From: Flavobacterium nackdongense
GTDB taxonomy: Bacteria > Bacteroidota > Bacteroidia > Flavobacteriales > Flavobacteriaceae
Direction: 5' to 3'
Assembly (NCBI RefSeq): GCF_004355225.1
Contig: NZ_CP037933.1
Coordinates: forward strand, 1,426,001 to 1,490,000
DNA: 64,000 bases
The notes beneath the pieces were generated by a model. The model had not been told where the DNA came from. It was given only the letters and a program-made list of their open reading frames with translations, and made no database searches. The position numbers and the translations under genes were made by a program. Every line of letters begins with the position of its first letter. Positions within the stretch are counted from its first letter, which is position 1. This document shows, in pieces, positions 9,064 through 17,494 of the stretch.

Positions 9064-9963
9064 TTATCGTCGGACTCCACCGCCACCAGATGATCTTCCA
9101 CCTCCGCCGCTGTAACCTCCGCCTCCACCAGAAGATCTTCCACTACTATAACCACCGCTACTGTAATTATTTGACGATCTGCTCGAGTTGTAATTGCTGT
9201 TTGGAGATGAATTCCTTGAATTATTGCTGTTATAATCGCTTGAATTTTGGGAATAGTTTCTACTGCTCGAGTAGTTTGAACCCCTATTACTGCTATTTGT
9301 TGCACTCGATCTTGTTCTAGAGGAACTATTTTGCGATGAATAATCTGCCGTCATAAATGAAGAACTATTCCGCGCATCAACAGTTCCGCCTCTTCGCGTG
9401 TTAGAATAATTTGCAGTCCCATTATTGTACGATTGATTTTGTGAATATCGGTTTCCATTTACACCATAGGCGTACGAAGATCCTCTGCGGCTTGAATTAT
9501 ATGAATAATTATTGTTATATCCATATGATGGATAACCCCAGACTGGATAACCCCAACCTGGATAGCCCCAACCCCAGCCATAACCTGGATAACCCCAGCC
9601 CCAACCGTAATAAGGATAACCCCAACCCCAGCCATAACCGGGAAATCCCCATCCAAAACCAATACCAAAAGAAACGTCCCAAGGATCGTTATTGACATTT
9701 ATGGTATTAGTTTCGGTATAGCCCGGGTTTTGAATTTTGATGGTATCATTCACTTCACCGGTGTTTTCCTGTAAAGAACTGAAATAGTTTTTATATTGAG
9801 CACTAGAAACAGTTTGAGTCTCTTTCGGAGAATTTCCATATATGCCATCGCTATCATAATAAGAACTATTTTGATAGGTGCCACAAGAGGTTACCAAAAC
9901 ACTTAAAAATCCAATTAGTGAATAAAGTGTAGCTTTTTTGAAGGAAAAAATATTTGTTTTCAT
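9064..9963 (-). CDS. Low-complexity lipoprotein with Gly-Trp-Tyr-Pro repeats
   Basis: The 299-residue product starts with a lipoprotein signal ending in the lipobox LVTSC (Cys about residue 27). After about 75 ordinary residues comes a run of about 55 residues built almost only from G, W, Y and P, with repeats of the form YGWGWGYP. A long Ser/Asn-rich tract with scattered Arg follows, and the C-terminus is a run of Gly and Ser ending in GGGGVRR. No known domain is visible. Aromatic-glycine composition suggests a disordered, perhaps adhesive or self-associating surface protein; this is inference. It is divergent from proS across about 100 bases, with a possible TATTTTTG -7 element (10001-9994), and precedes the FadL-like gene. 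Confidence 0.8.
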   Translation of the reverse strand: MKTNIFSFKKATLYSLIGFLSVLVTSCGTYQNSSYYDSDGIYGNSPKETQTVSSAQYKNYFSSLQENTGEVNDTIKIQNPGYTETNTINVNNDPWDVSFGIGFGWGFPGYGWGWGYPYYGWGWGYPGYGWGWGYPGWGYPVWGYPSYGYNNNYSYNSSRRGSSYAYGVNGNRYSQNQSYNNGTANYSNTRRGGTVDARNSSSFMTADYSSQNSSSRTRSSATNSSNRGSNYSSSRNYSQNSSDYNSNNSRNSSPNSNYNSSRSSNNYSSGGYSSGRSSGGGGGYSGGGGRSSGGGGVRR

Positions 9964-9983
9964 ATCAATAGGATTTTTTATTG

Positions 9984-10011
9984 TTGCACATTACAAAAAT
10001 ACTTAGTTTTG
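9984..10011 (+). promoter_or_regulatory. Promoter of proS
   Basis: TTG at 9984-9986 and TAGTTTTG at 10004-10011 are 17 bases apart. The element overlaps a leftward TATTTTTG (10001-9994), so the two divergent promoters may compete. Confidence 0.6.
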
Positions 10012-10064
10012 CTGAACTATTTAGTTAAAATTATTAAAACAAAATTTGTGCCAAACTATTCGAT

Positions 10065-11543
10065 ATGAGCAAGAACCTAACGACAAGAGAAGAAGATTAT
10101 TCAAAATGGTATAATGAACTGGTGGTGAAAGCCGATTTAGCCGAAAACTCAGGAGTGAGAGGCTGTATGGTAATCAAACCCTATGGTTATGCAATTTGGG
10201 AAAAAATGCAAGCTGAATTGGATAGAATGTTTAAGGAAACTGGGCATCAAAACGCTTATTTTCCGTTGTTTGTACCTAAGAGTATGTTTGAAGCCGAAGA
10301 AAAAAACGCTGAGGGATTTGCCAAAGAATGCGCCATCGTAACGCATTATCGATTGAAAAATGACCCAGACAATGCAGGTAAATTAATTGTAGATCCCAAT
10401 GCAAAATTAGAAGAAGAACTGATTGTTCGCCCTACGAGTGAAGCTATTATTTGGTCTACTTATAAAGGTTGGATTCAATCCTACAGAGATCTACCCTTGC
10501 TAATCAATCAATGGGCCAATGTGGTTCGCTGGGAAATGAGAACCAGATTATTCCTAAGAACTGCTGAATTTTTATGGCAAGAAGGACATACAGCACACGC
10601 AACAAAAGCAGAAGCTCTCGAGGAATCTGAAAAAATGATGAATGTTTATGCTGATTTTGCTGAGAATTTTATGGCGATACCCGTTATCAAAGGTTTAAAA
10701 ACAGAAACAGAACGTTTTGCAGGAGCAGAAGAAACCTATTGTATCGAAGCGTTGATGCAAGATGGCAAAGCGCTGCAAGCAGGAACTTCTCACTTCTTAG
10801 GGCAAAATTTTGCTAAAGCTTTTGATGTGAAGTTTGCCAACGCCGAAGGAAAGCAAGAGCACGTTTGGGGAACTTCTTGGGGAGTTTCAACTCGATTGAT
10901 GGGTGCCTTGGTAATGACGCATTCTGACGATAAAGGATTGGTTTTGCCACCTAATTTAGCCCCAATTCAAGTAGTTATCGTACCAATCTATAAGACCGAA
11001 GAACAATTAAATGAAATATCCGCTGTTGTAAATGATTTATCATCTGCATTGCGAAAACTAAACATTTCGGTTAAATATGACAATAGAACCAATCAAAAAC
11101 CAGGATTTAAGTTTGCCGAATGGGAACTAAAAGGAGTTCCAGTGCGAATTGCAATTGGACCAAAAGACATCGAAAATAGAACTTTTGAAGTAGCGAGGAG
11201 AGATACTTTAACCAAAGAGGTGGTTTCTAAAGAAGGAATTGATACGTATATAAAAGAACTTTTGCAGCAAGTTCAAGTTGATTTGTTCGACAAAGCATTG
11301 CAGTATCGAGAAACTCACATTACTGAAGTGAATAGTTTTGAGGAGTTTAAAGAAGTACTTGAAGACAAAGGAGGTTTCATTTCAGCGCATTGGGATGGAA
11401 CAGCTGCTACTGAGGAGGAAATTAAAAACACCACTAAGGCTACCATTAGATGTATTCCTTTGAATAGAGTCGATGAAGCGGGAAGCTGTATACTAACTGG
11501 AAATCCTTCTGTGGGAAGGGTCTTGTTTGCTAAGGCTTATTAA
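10065..11543 (+). CDS. proS: Prolyl-tRNA synthetase, short (archaeal/eukaryote-like) type
   Basis: ProRS charges tRNA-Pro with proline. The 492-residue length and lack of the bacterial editing insertion between motifs 2 and 3 mark the short archaeal/eukaryote-like form common in Bacteroidota. Class II landmarks are [17 protein letters not shown] (motif 1 region), [20 protein letters not shown] (motif 2) and the [16 protein letters not shown] region (motif 3). An anticodon-binding domain follows (about residues 300-400, with [10 protein letters not shown]). The C-terminal zinc-binding-like tail ends in AKAY. A promoter with both elements lies at 9984-10011. The gene is followed by tRNA-Glu genes with their own promoter. 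Confidence 0.97.
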   Translation: MSKNLTTREEDYSKWYNELVVKADLAENSGVRGCMVIKPYGYAIWEKMQAELDRMFKETGHQNAYFPLFVPKSMFEAEEKNAEGFAKECAIVTHYRLKNDPDNAGKLIVDPNAKLEEELIVRPTSEAIIWSTYKGWIQSYRDLPLLINQWANVVRWEMRTRLFLRTAEFLWQEGHTAHATKAEALEESEKMMNVYADFAENFMAIPVIKGLKTETERFAGAEETYCIEALMQDGKALQAGTSHFLGQNFAKAFDVKFANAEGKQEHVWGTSWGVSTRLMGALVMTHSDDKGLVLPPNLAPIQVVIVPIYKTEEQLNEISAVVNDLSSALRKLNISVKYDNRTNQKPGFKFAEWELKGVPVRIAIGPKDIENRTFEVARRDTLTKEVVSKEGIDTYIKELLQQVQVDLFDKALQYRETHITEVNSFEEFKEVLEDKGGFISAHWDGTAATEEEIKNTTKATIRCIPLNRVDEAGSCILTGNPSVGRVLFAKAY

Positions 11544-11571
11544 AAAAAAATAAAAAAATTTCTATCAGCTA

Positions 11572-11601
11572 TTGTGCGAATAAAAAATAGTTGTACTTTT
11601 G
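11572..11601 (+). promoter_or_regulatory. Promoter of the tRNA-Glu pair
   Basis: TTG at 11572-11574 and TACTTTTG at 11594-11601 are 19 bases apart. The first tRNA begins 21 bases after the -7 element. Confidence 0.75.
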
Positions 11602-11621
11602 CATCCGCATTACAGAATAAT

Positions 11622-11693
11622 GGTCCCTTCGTCTATCGGTTAGGACGCCAGGTTTTCATCCTGGTAAGGGGGGTTCGATTCCCCCAGGGACTA
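11622..11693 (+). tRNA. tRNA-Glu (UUC), copy 1
   Basis: This 72-nt cloverleaf has acceptor arm GGTCCCT/AGGGACT and anticodon stem CCAGG/CCTGG with loop TTTTCAT, giving anticodon TTC. The T arm is GGGGG TTCGATT CCCCC. The 3' CCA is not encoded. Confidence 0.97.
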
Positions 11694-11738
11694 CAATTTA
11701 TCCAGTCAATTCGATTTTGTAATGTAAAATAATGCAAT

Positions 11739-11810
11739 GGTCCCTTCGTCTATCGGTTAGGACGCCAGGTTTTCATCCTGGTAAGGGGGGTTCGATTCCC
11801 CCAGGGACTA
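11739..11810 (+). tRNA. tRNA-Glu (UUC), copy 2
   Basis: The 72 bases are identical to copy 1. It starts 45 bases after copy 1 ends, has no promoter of its own in the spacer, and is presumably cut from a shared precursor. The 3' CCA is not encoded. Confidence 0.97.
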
Positions 11811-11956
11811 CAATTAGTTGTAAATAAGTTTTATAAAATAAAGATTAGTGTCTCTGGTTTTTGTTTTATTAGTTAAAACCAAAGTGATTGTTTAGGCAAT
11901 TGTGGGAGGTTTTTCTTTTTTAACTGATAGTTTATAACAATTAAAAATAAAAAAAA

Positions 11957-12208
11957 ATGGCAAATCACAAGTCAGCTTTAAAAAGAATTAGAAGCAACGA
12001 GAAAAAAAGAGTATTAAATAGATATCAACATAAAACGACTCGTAATGCAATAAAAGCATTAAGATTATCTACTGATAAAGCGGATGCTGCATCTAAATTG
12101 TCTAGTGTAATTTCTATGATTGATAAATTAGCTAAGAAAAATATCATTCACGATAACAAAGCTTCTAATTTAAAATCTAAATTAACGAAACACGTTGCGA
12201 AATTGTAA
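11957..12208 (+). CDS. rpsT: 30S ribosomal protein S20
   Basis: S20 binds 16S rRNA at the base of the small subunit. The 83-residue, very basic product (MANHKSALKRIRSNEKKRVLN ...) has the family's N-terminal signature and normal length. It lies 146 bases after tRNA-Glu copy 2. I see no complete promoter in that gap, so it may be transcribed from the tRNA promoter. A very strong intrinsic terminator follows. Confidence 0.97.
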   Translation: MANHKSALKRIRSNEKKRVLNRYQHKTTRNAIKALRLSTDKADAASKLSSVISMIDKLAKKNIIHDNKASNLKSKLTKHVAKL

Positions 12209-12230
12209 TTTCTACAATTTACAATTATAT

Positions 12231-12259
12231 AAAAAAGTCCCGATTTCGGGACTTTTTTT
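12231..12259. terminator. Bidirectional terminator between rpsT and the response regulator
   Basis: A perfect stem AAAAAAGTCCCG / CGGGACTTTTTT with a 4-base loop carries an A-run on one side and a T-run on the other. It serves the rightward rpsT and the leftward regulator ending at 12271. Confidence 0.93.
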
Positions 12260-12270
12260 ATGGATGTGAA

Positions 12271-12666
12271 TTAGATTTTATCTTTTAGATATTCAAGCAT
12301 TTCTTTGGAGATGGGTTTCGAAAGAAAATCGAGTACCATAGGGTATTTCTTGGACCTTTCTAAATCTGCGGGATCAATAGTCGAAGATAAAATAACGATT
12401 TTTGTGTTGTGAAATTCCGAATAGATTTCGGTCGTAAAACGATCTAGAAATTCCCACCCATTCATTACAGGCATATTGAGATCTAAAAAAATCAATTGAG
12501 GTTTATTGTTAGCCTGAGTTGTTTTGAGTTTGTCAAAATAGCTCAATGCCTCCTCCCCATTTTTGGCAGTAGCGATTTCATTGGAAAACGAAGCTTTGGA
12601 AATGACCATTTTACACAACATTAGCGTTATGAGATCGTCATCAATGAATAAAATCGTTTCGAGCAT
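12271..12666 (-). CDS. Single-domain response regulator (CheY-like)
   Basis: The 131-residue protein is one receiver domain. The acidic pocket is D9-D11 (FIDDDL), the phosphorylated Asp is D62 (LIFLDLNMP), and the conserved Lys is K117 (LSKPIS). No output domain is present, so it must act through protein contacts or phosphotransfer. It starts 8 bases after the stop of the PAS histidine kinase on the same strand and is surely its partner. The Rcp1-like form with LDLNMPVMNGWEFL is very common in Bacteroidota. The signal and output are unknown. Confidence 0.92.
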   Translation of the reverse strand: MLETILFIDDDLITLMLCKMVISKASFSNEIATAKNGEEALSYFDKLKTTQANNKPQLIFLDLNMPVMNGWEFLDRFTTEIYSEFHNTKIVILSSTIDPADLERSKKYPMVLDFLSKPISKEMLEYLKDKI

Positions 12667-12674
12667 TTTTATTT

Positions 12675-14384
12675 TTATTTATTTTTAAAAGTCAAGGTAA
12701 AAGTAGTCCCTACATTAACCTTACTTTCAATACTTATCGTTCCTCCCATAGTTTCAACCTGCGATTTCACCAAGTACAAGCCCAATCCTTTACTATCTGG
12801 GTAGTCGTGAAATCTTTGATACAAGCCAAAAACTTTATCTTTATTTCGTTCTAAATCAATACCTATGCCGTTGTCTTTGAAAATTAAAACGACGTTATCT
12901 CCCAATTGATGGGCGTTTATGTTGATTTTTAATTTTCTTTTATCGGATTTGTATTTGATCGAATTCGTCAATAAATTGAGCAAAATACTTTCTAAATAAG
13001 ACTTATTGGTATTCAAAAAAGCCACATCTTCAAAATTAAACAAAATAATGGGTTTGTGCAAACCAATTAGAAAATCCAATTGACTAAAAACATCTTCGAA
13101 AATATCCTTCAAAAGTAATGATTCTTTTTCTATTGATGGATTGTCTTTGATGATTATTACTTTCACCAAATCATTGATGGTTTCGTTTAATAAATGGGTC
13201 GATTTATTGAAGCCATCTATAATTTCTTTCAGCTCAGGATTTTCAATCGGAATATCATCTATTAAGTTCAGTAATCCTGTCAAATTGGATAAGGGAGCTC
13301 TAAGATTGTGCGATGTTATATAAGAAAACTGTTGTAAATCTTTATTGTTTTGAGTCAATTCCTTGATAAGTTGCTCCTTTTCTACCTCTTGTTTTTTATC
13401 TTCTGTGACGTCTCGTTGTATCGAAACCCAGTGCGAAAGCTCTCCTTCGGAATCGTAAACTGGTAGCATATTGAAATTTACCCAATAGGCATTTTGCTCT
13501 TTTGTATAACTAAGCGTTTCTATTTGGCATTCTTGCTTGTTTTTTATCGCATTTACCAATTTGTAATGTTCTTCGGCATCTGACTCTGGGCCTGTAAAAA
13601 TGTCAGGAGATTTTCCGATAATTTCCTCTGAATTGTAGCCTGAAATCTTGGTAAAAGCCGGATTTACGTACACTATATTAGGAATTTTACCTTCATTAAG
13701 ATTGGATTCAGTAATGATGATAGAATCTTTGGTGTGCGTAATTACCGTTTCTAGGAGTTTAAGTCGCTGTTCTTCTTCCTTTTGCTTGGTAATATCTTGT
13801 ATTGCTCCAATCATTCGTACTGATTTTCCAGTTTCGTCTTTTAGAATAAAACCTCTATCTAGTACATATTTATAGGAACCGTCTGCACATTTGAATCGGT
13901 ATTGATCCTGCCATTTTTCGGTTTTTTGTTCGATAAAAGAATACAATTTTATCGACATCTTGATGGTGTCTTCGGGATGAATATTATCGAACCACCATTT
14001 TGAGGATTTGCCAACTTGGTCTTGTTTATAGCCGAAAATGTTTTCAATCCCTTTGCTCCAACTCATTTTATCCTCTGTTATTTTCCAATCCCAGATGATA
14101 TCACTTGTTGCTTTTGATACTATATCATATTTTTCATTGGACTCTTTTATCTCGTCGTTTGAGTTTTTTAATTTTCGATAAATTTCAGAATTTCTAATGT
14201 CGCTTTTGTATAAAACGTACTTGAGCAAGACTCCAGAAACTAAAATAAAAAGTAGGTCATTTACAAAACTAAAGGCCGACGGGTTTGATGGAGCTAAAAT
14301 GGTAAAAACTTTGCGGTAGATCACAGCCAAGAATATGGATGCAAGGATATATATCGCCGTTATTTTATTGGTTTTACTTTTCAT
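12675..14384 (-). CDS. PAS-domain sensor histidine kinase
   Basis: The 569-residue protein begins with two hydrophobic segments (about residues 9-27 and 42-58) that form a membrane anchor. Two PAS domains follow (about 80-200 and 205-330), each ending in a PAC-like stretch (MIGAIQDITKQKE; WVSIQRDVTEDKK). The phosphoacceptor is H359 in SYITSHNLRAPLSN. The ATP-binding domain has an N box (LLNLLTNSIKY), G1 (DNGIGID) and G2 (GLGLYLVK). There is no internal receiver; the regulator at 12271-12666 takes that role. TATATTTG on the reverse strand (14396-14389) ends only 4 bases from the ATG, so the mRNA may be leaderless. Confidence 0.93.
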   Translation of the reverse strand: MKSKTNKITAIYILASIFLAVIYRKVFTILAPSNPSAFSFVNDLLFILVSGVLLKYVLYKSDIRNSEIYRKLKNSNDEIKESNEKYDIVSKATSDIIWDWKITEDKMSWSKGIENIFGYKQDQVGKSSKWWFDNIHPEDTIKMSIKLYSFIEQKTEKWQDQYRFKCADGSYKYVLDRGFILKDETGKSVRMIGAIQDITKQKEEEQRLKLLETVITHTKDSIIITESNLNEGKIPNIVYVNPAFTKISGYNSEEIIGKSPDIFTGPESDAEEHYKLVNAIKNKQECQIETLSYTKEQNAYWVNFNMLPVYDSEGELSHWVSIQRDVTEDKKQEVEKEQLIKELTQNNKDLQQFSYITSHNLRAPLSNLTGLLNLIDDIPIENPELKEIIDGFNKSTHLLNETINDLVKVIIIKDNPSIEKESLLLKDIFEDVFSQLDFLIGLHKPIILFNFEDVAFLNTNKSYLESILLNLLTNSIKYKSDKRKLKININAHQLGDNVVLIFKDNGIGIDLERNKDKVFGLYQRFHDYPDSKGLGLYLVKSQVETMGGTISIESKVNVGTTFTLTFKNK

Positions 14385-14496
14385 TATTCAAATATAAATA
14401 AATATAAGTTATTATTTATAATCATTCAAAACTTATTTTCAATCCTTTATTTATTACTTCAATAGGTTAACAAATTGCAAACAACACCATAAAGAT

Positions 14497-14525
14497 TTGT
14501 TATATGAAAATAAAGTGTACCTTTG
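14497..14525 (+). promoter_or_regulatory. Promoter of typA
   Basis: TTG at 14497-14499 and TACCTTTG at 14518-14525 are 18 bases apart. The TTG is also the first possible start of the longest open frame, so that longer start can be dismissed. The leader to ATG 14545 is about 12-15 bases. Confidence 0.8.
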
Positions 14526-14544
14526 CACCCACAAAAAATCAAAG

Positions 14545-16341
14545 ATGGAAGCTATTAGAAACATTGCAATTATTGCCCACGTCGATCACGGTAAAACTAC
14601 TTTGGTTGATAAAATTATGTATCACTGTCAATTATTTCGTGACAACGAAAATACAGGTGATTTAATTCTTGACAACAACGACTTAGAGCGTGAACGAGGT
14701 ATTACAATTACATCAAAGAATGTTTCGGTGGTTTACAAAGGAACAAAAATCAATATTATTGATACTCCTGGCCACGCCGATTTTGGTGGTGAAGTGGAAC
14801 GTGTATTGAATATGGCTGATGGAGTTTGCCTTTTGGTAGATGCTTTTGAAGGGCCAATGCCACAAACTCGTTTCGTATTGCAAAAAGCCATCGATTTGGG
14901 ATTAAAACCTTGCGTGGTAATCAACAAGGTAGACAAAGAAAATTGTACTCCTGAAGAAGTGCATGAAAAAGTGTTCGATTTGATGTTTGAATTGGGTGCT
15001 GAAGAATGGCAATTAGATTTTCCAACGGTGTACGGTTCAGCCAAAAATAACTGGATGTCTGACCATTGGGAAAATGTTACGGATAATATTGAAGCTTTAT
15101 TGGACATGGTTATTGATAATGTACCCGCTCCAAAAGTTTCTGAAGGTACTCCACAAATGTTAATTACTTCTTTAGATTTTTCAGCTTTTACAGGGCGTAT
15201 CGCCATTGGCCGTTTGGAAAGAGGAGTTTTAAAAGAAGGAATGCCTGTTTCTTTGGTGAAAAGAGATGGTGCTATTACCAAATCAAGAATTAAAGAATTG
15301 CATACTTTTGAGGGATTAGGTCGTAAAAAAGTACAAGAAGTTATAGCTGGTGATATTTGCGCAATTATTGGAGTTGAAGGTTTTGAAATTGGCGATACTA
15401 TTGCTTGTTTCGAAAATCCAGAAGCTTTGCAAACCATTGCAATTGATGAGCCAACGATGAGTATGTTGTTTACAATTAACGATTCACCTTTCTTTGGGAA
15501 AGAGGGTAAATTTGTAACTTCTCGTCATATTAGAGAGCGTTTAACCAAGGAATTGGAGAAAAACTTAGCAATGAAATTAGGCGAAACTGATTCTGCTGAT
15601 AAATTTATGGTTTTTGGTCGTGGTGTATTACACTTGTCTGTCCTTATCGAAACAATGCGAAGAGAAGGGTATGAATTACAAATCGGTCAACCACAGGTTA
15701 TTATCAAAGAAATTGATGGTAAAAAATGTGAACCAATCGAGGAATTAACTATCGATTTGCCAGAATCTCTTTCAGGAAGAGCGGTAGAATTTGTTACTAT
15801 GCGTAAAGGCGAAATGCTTTCAATGGAAACTAAAGGCGAACGTATGGTTGTGAAATTTAATATCCCATCTCGTGGAATTATTGGATTGCGTAATCAATTA
15901 TTGACTGCTACTGCTGGTGAGGCGATTATGGCGCACCGTTTTATAGGATACGAACCTTTCAAAGGTGAGATTGCCGGTCGTAACAAAGGTTCATTGATTT
16001 CTATGGAGAAAGGAAAAGCGATTCCATATTCTATCGATAAATTGCAGGATCGTGGTAAGTTTTTTGTTGAACCAAATGCTGAAATATACGAAGGCCAAGT
16101 AATTGGTGAAAACTCTCGTGGAGATGATATGTGTGTGAACGTAACTAAAGAGAAAAAACAATCTAACGTTCGTTCTTCTGGAAATGATGAAAAAGCAAGA
16201 ATTATTCCACCGATTATTTTCTCATTAGAAGAAGCTTTAGAATACATTCAAAAAGACGAATATGTGGAGGTTACACCAAAATCGATTCGTTTGAGAAAAA
16301 TATATTTGACAGAAACAGATAGAAAAAGATTTAAAGTATAA
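14545..16341 (+). CDS. typA: Ribosome-associated GTPase TypA/BipA
   Basis: TypA is an EF-G-like GTPase that binds the 70S ribosome and helps subunit assembly and stress adaptation. The frame is open from TTG 14497, but that codon is the -33 element of the promoter, so I start at ATG 14545 (MEAIRNIAIIAHVDHGKTT), giving 598 residues as in the family. G1 is AHVDHGKTT, G3 is DTPGHADFGG and G4 is INKVDK. EF-G-like domains III and V and the TypA-specific C-terminal domain follow (for example RNKGSLISMEKGKAIPYSI). It has its own promoter and terminator. Confidence 0.97.
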   Translation: MEAIRNIAIIAHVDHGKTTLVDKIMYHCQLFRDNENTGDLILDNNDLERERGITITSKNVSVVYKGTKINIIDTPGHADFGGEVERVLNMADGVCLLVDAFEGPMPQTRFVLQKAIDLGLKPCVVINKVDKENCTPEEVHEKVFDLMFELGAEEWQLDFPTVYGSAKNNWMSDHWENVTDNIEALLDMVIDNVPAPKVSEGTPQMLITSLDFSAFTGRIAIGRLERGVLKEGMPVSLVKRDGAITKSRIKELHTFEGLGRKKVQEVIAGDICAIIGVEGFEIGDTIACFENPEALQTIAIDEPTMSMLFTINDSPFFGKEGKFVTSRHIRERLTKELEKNLAMKLGETDSADKFMVFGRGVLHLSVLIETMRREGYELQIGQPQVIIKEIDGKKCEPIEELTIDLPESLSGRAVEFVTMRKGEMLSMETKGERMVVKFNIPSRGIIGLRNQLLTATAGEAIMAHRFIGYEPFKGEIAGRNKGSLISMEKGKAIPYSIDKLQDRGKFFVEPNAEIYEGQVIGENSRGDDMCVNVTKEKKQSNVRSSGNDEKARIIPPIIFSLEEALEYIQKDEYVEVTPKSIRLRKIYLTETDRKRFKV

Positions 16342-16363
16342 ATTTTCTAAAATAACAAATTGC

Positions 16364-16406
16364 AAATCCCAAATTCCAAATTACCGGAGTTTGGGATTTT
16401 TTTTTG
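16364..16406 (+). terminator. Terminator of typA
   Basis: A perfect 10-bp stem (AAATCCCAAA 16364-16373, TTTGGGATTT 16390-16399) is followed by T to 16406. The loop contains CCAAATT, akin to the repeat found at 44.6 and 61.8 kb. Confidence 0.88.
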
Positions 16407-16567
16407 ACACTATCTGGAGCGGATTTACCAACTTGTTATCAAAAGGATATTGTTGAGGCTGCAGTAGCCTTGATGAAGGAACGATTGCATGGAGTAGTTG
16501 GAGACTCGTTGGATTTAGATTCGATCCTGGTTTCAAAAACACCCATAACGTTTCGTTTTATTTATTT
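16407..16567 (+). other. Open stretch between typA and the esterase, possible gene remnant
   Basis: A 74-codon rightward frame (16404-16625) has a protein-like middle (KDIVEAAVALMKERLHGVVG), but its 3' end overlaps the esterase and its 5' end sits in the typA terminator. No promoter is visible. It could be the tail of a decayed gene or chance. I recognise no family. Confidence 0.25.
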
Positions 16568-17482
16568 TTACAACAAGAACAATAAGGGAAATTGCATTCT
16601 TTTTGCCCAAGCTAGTTCGGAGTGATTTTCGCCCGGAAAAAATCGGGTTTCCCAGTTTTTACTAGTATATCCTTTAGATTTCATTATAGCATCTACTTTT
16701 TGCTGTGATGGTTGGTACAGGCTATCTAAAGTTTGGTCTCCATAATCAAAATATATTTTATGATTTTTTGAATCAGGGAGCTTATTTTTTAAATACGAAA
16801 AAAAAGTATCGGGTATTGGGTTGTCCTCGTTTTGATAAATACCGGTCCAATGGGTCGACAAACAGGCCGCACCACCAAAAACAGTAGGATATTCGCAGAT
16901 AGCATACAAAGAAATCAATGCCCCCATACTGGAACCCGCTATAAAGGTATGCTTTGCGTCCTTTTGGGTTGGGAAATTACTATCAATAAAGGGTTTTAGT
17001 TCGGCAGTAACGAATTTCAAGTAATTGTCAGACGCTGGAATGAATTCCGAATTTATTTTCCCTCTTTTAAGTAAAATATTTGAAATATTGGTTTGTTGGG
17101 TGCTGTTTAAAGTTTGATATGGTTTTTGTGGAAAATATTCAGAATGCCTTTTTTGGCCGTTGTTCCAAATACCTACCACAATAAATTTTTGTATTTTTCC
17201 TTGAGTAAGTAATGTTGCGGCTACCTCATCAATCTCCCAAGCCTGTTTGTTCCAAGTGCTTTTAGCATCAAATAGCATTTGTCCATCTTGCATATACAAA
17301 ACGGCGTATTTTTCATTTTCAGAAAAACCTTCTGGCAACCAAACATCAATGGTTCGGGCATCGACGAATTGAGATTTATAGTTTGAAAATCGCTTTATCG
17401 TTCCCGATGACACAGACAATTCCTGAGCAGAAATTACACTTGTAAGGAAAAAAGTGATCAGTATAAAACAGATTTTTTGCAT
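16568..17482 (-). CDS. Secreted alpha/beta-hydrolase, esterase D/Fes-like
   Basis: The 304-residue protein has a signal peptide (MQKICFILITFFLTSVISAQ) and the putative-esterase fold. The nucleophile is S185 in IAGSSMGALISLYA. The acid is probably in YFDYGDQTLDS, and the catalytic His is in FFPGENHSELAW. Relatives hydrolyse acyl esters, feruloyl or acetyl groups on sugars, or iron-siderophore esters; the substrate cannot be chosen from sequence. It starts 12 bases after the 1659-residue T9SS cargo gene on the same strand, so the two are probably cotranscribed. Confidence 0.88.
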   Translation of the reverse strand: MQKICFILITFFLTSVISAQELSVSSGTIKRFSNYKSQFVDARTIDVWLPEGFSENEKYAVLYMQDGQMLFDAKSTWNKQAWEIDEVAATLLTQGKIQKFIVVGIWNNGQKRHSEYFPQKPYQTLNSTQQTNISNILLKRGKINSEFIPASDNYLKFVTAELKPFIDSNFPTQKDAKHTFIAGSSMGALISLYAICEYPTVFGGAACLSTHWTGIYQNEDNPIPDTFFSYLKNKLPDSKNHKIYFDYGDQTLDSLYQPSQQKVDAIMKSKGYTSKNWETRFFPGENHSELAWAKRMQFPLLFLL

Positions 17483-17494
17483 GACCTCAGCGTT

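Noticed and set aside
9484..9700. CRISPR-like periodicity in the Gly-Trp repeat region
   Set aside because: The repeats are in frame, encode GYGWGWGYP-like units, and have no unique spacers or cas genes.
11622..11810. Two identical tRNA-Glu genes as a possible integration site
   Set aside because: No integrase, direct repeat at a tRNA 3' end or phage gene nearby; a plain tandem duplication explains it.
14497..14544. Longer typA start at TTG 14497
   Set aside because: This TTG is the -33 element of the typA promoter, and the transcript would start after it.
14733..15437. 234-codon antisense frame within typA
   Set aside because: Shadow of the typA coding frame; no family features.
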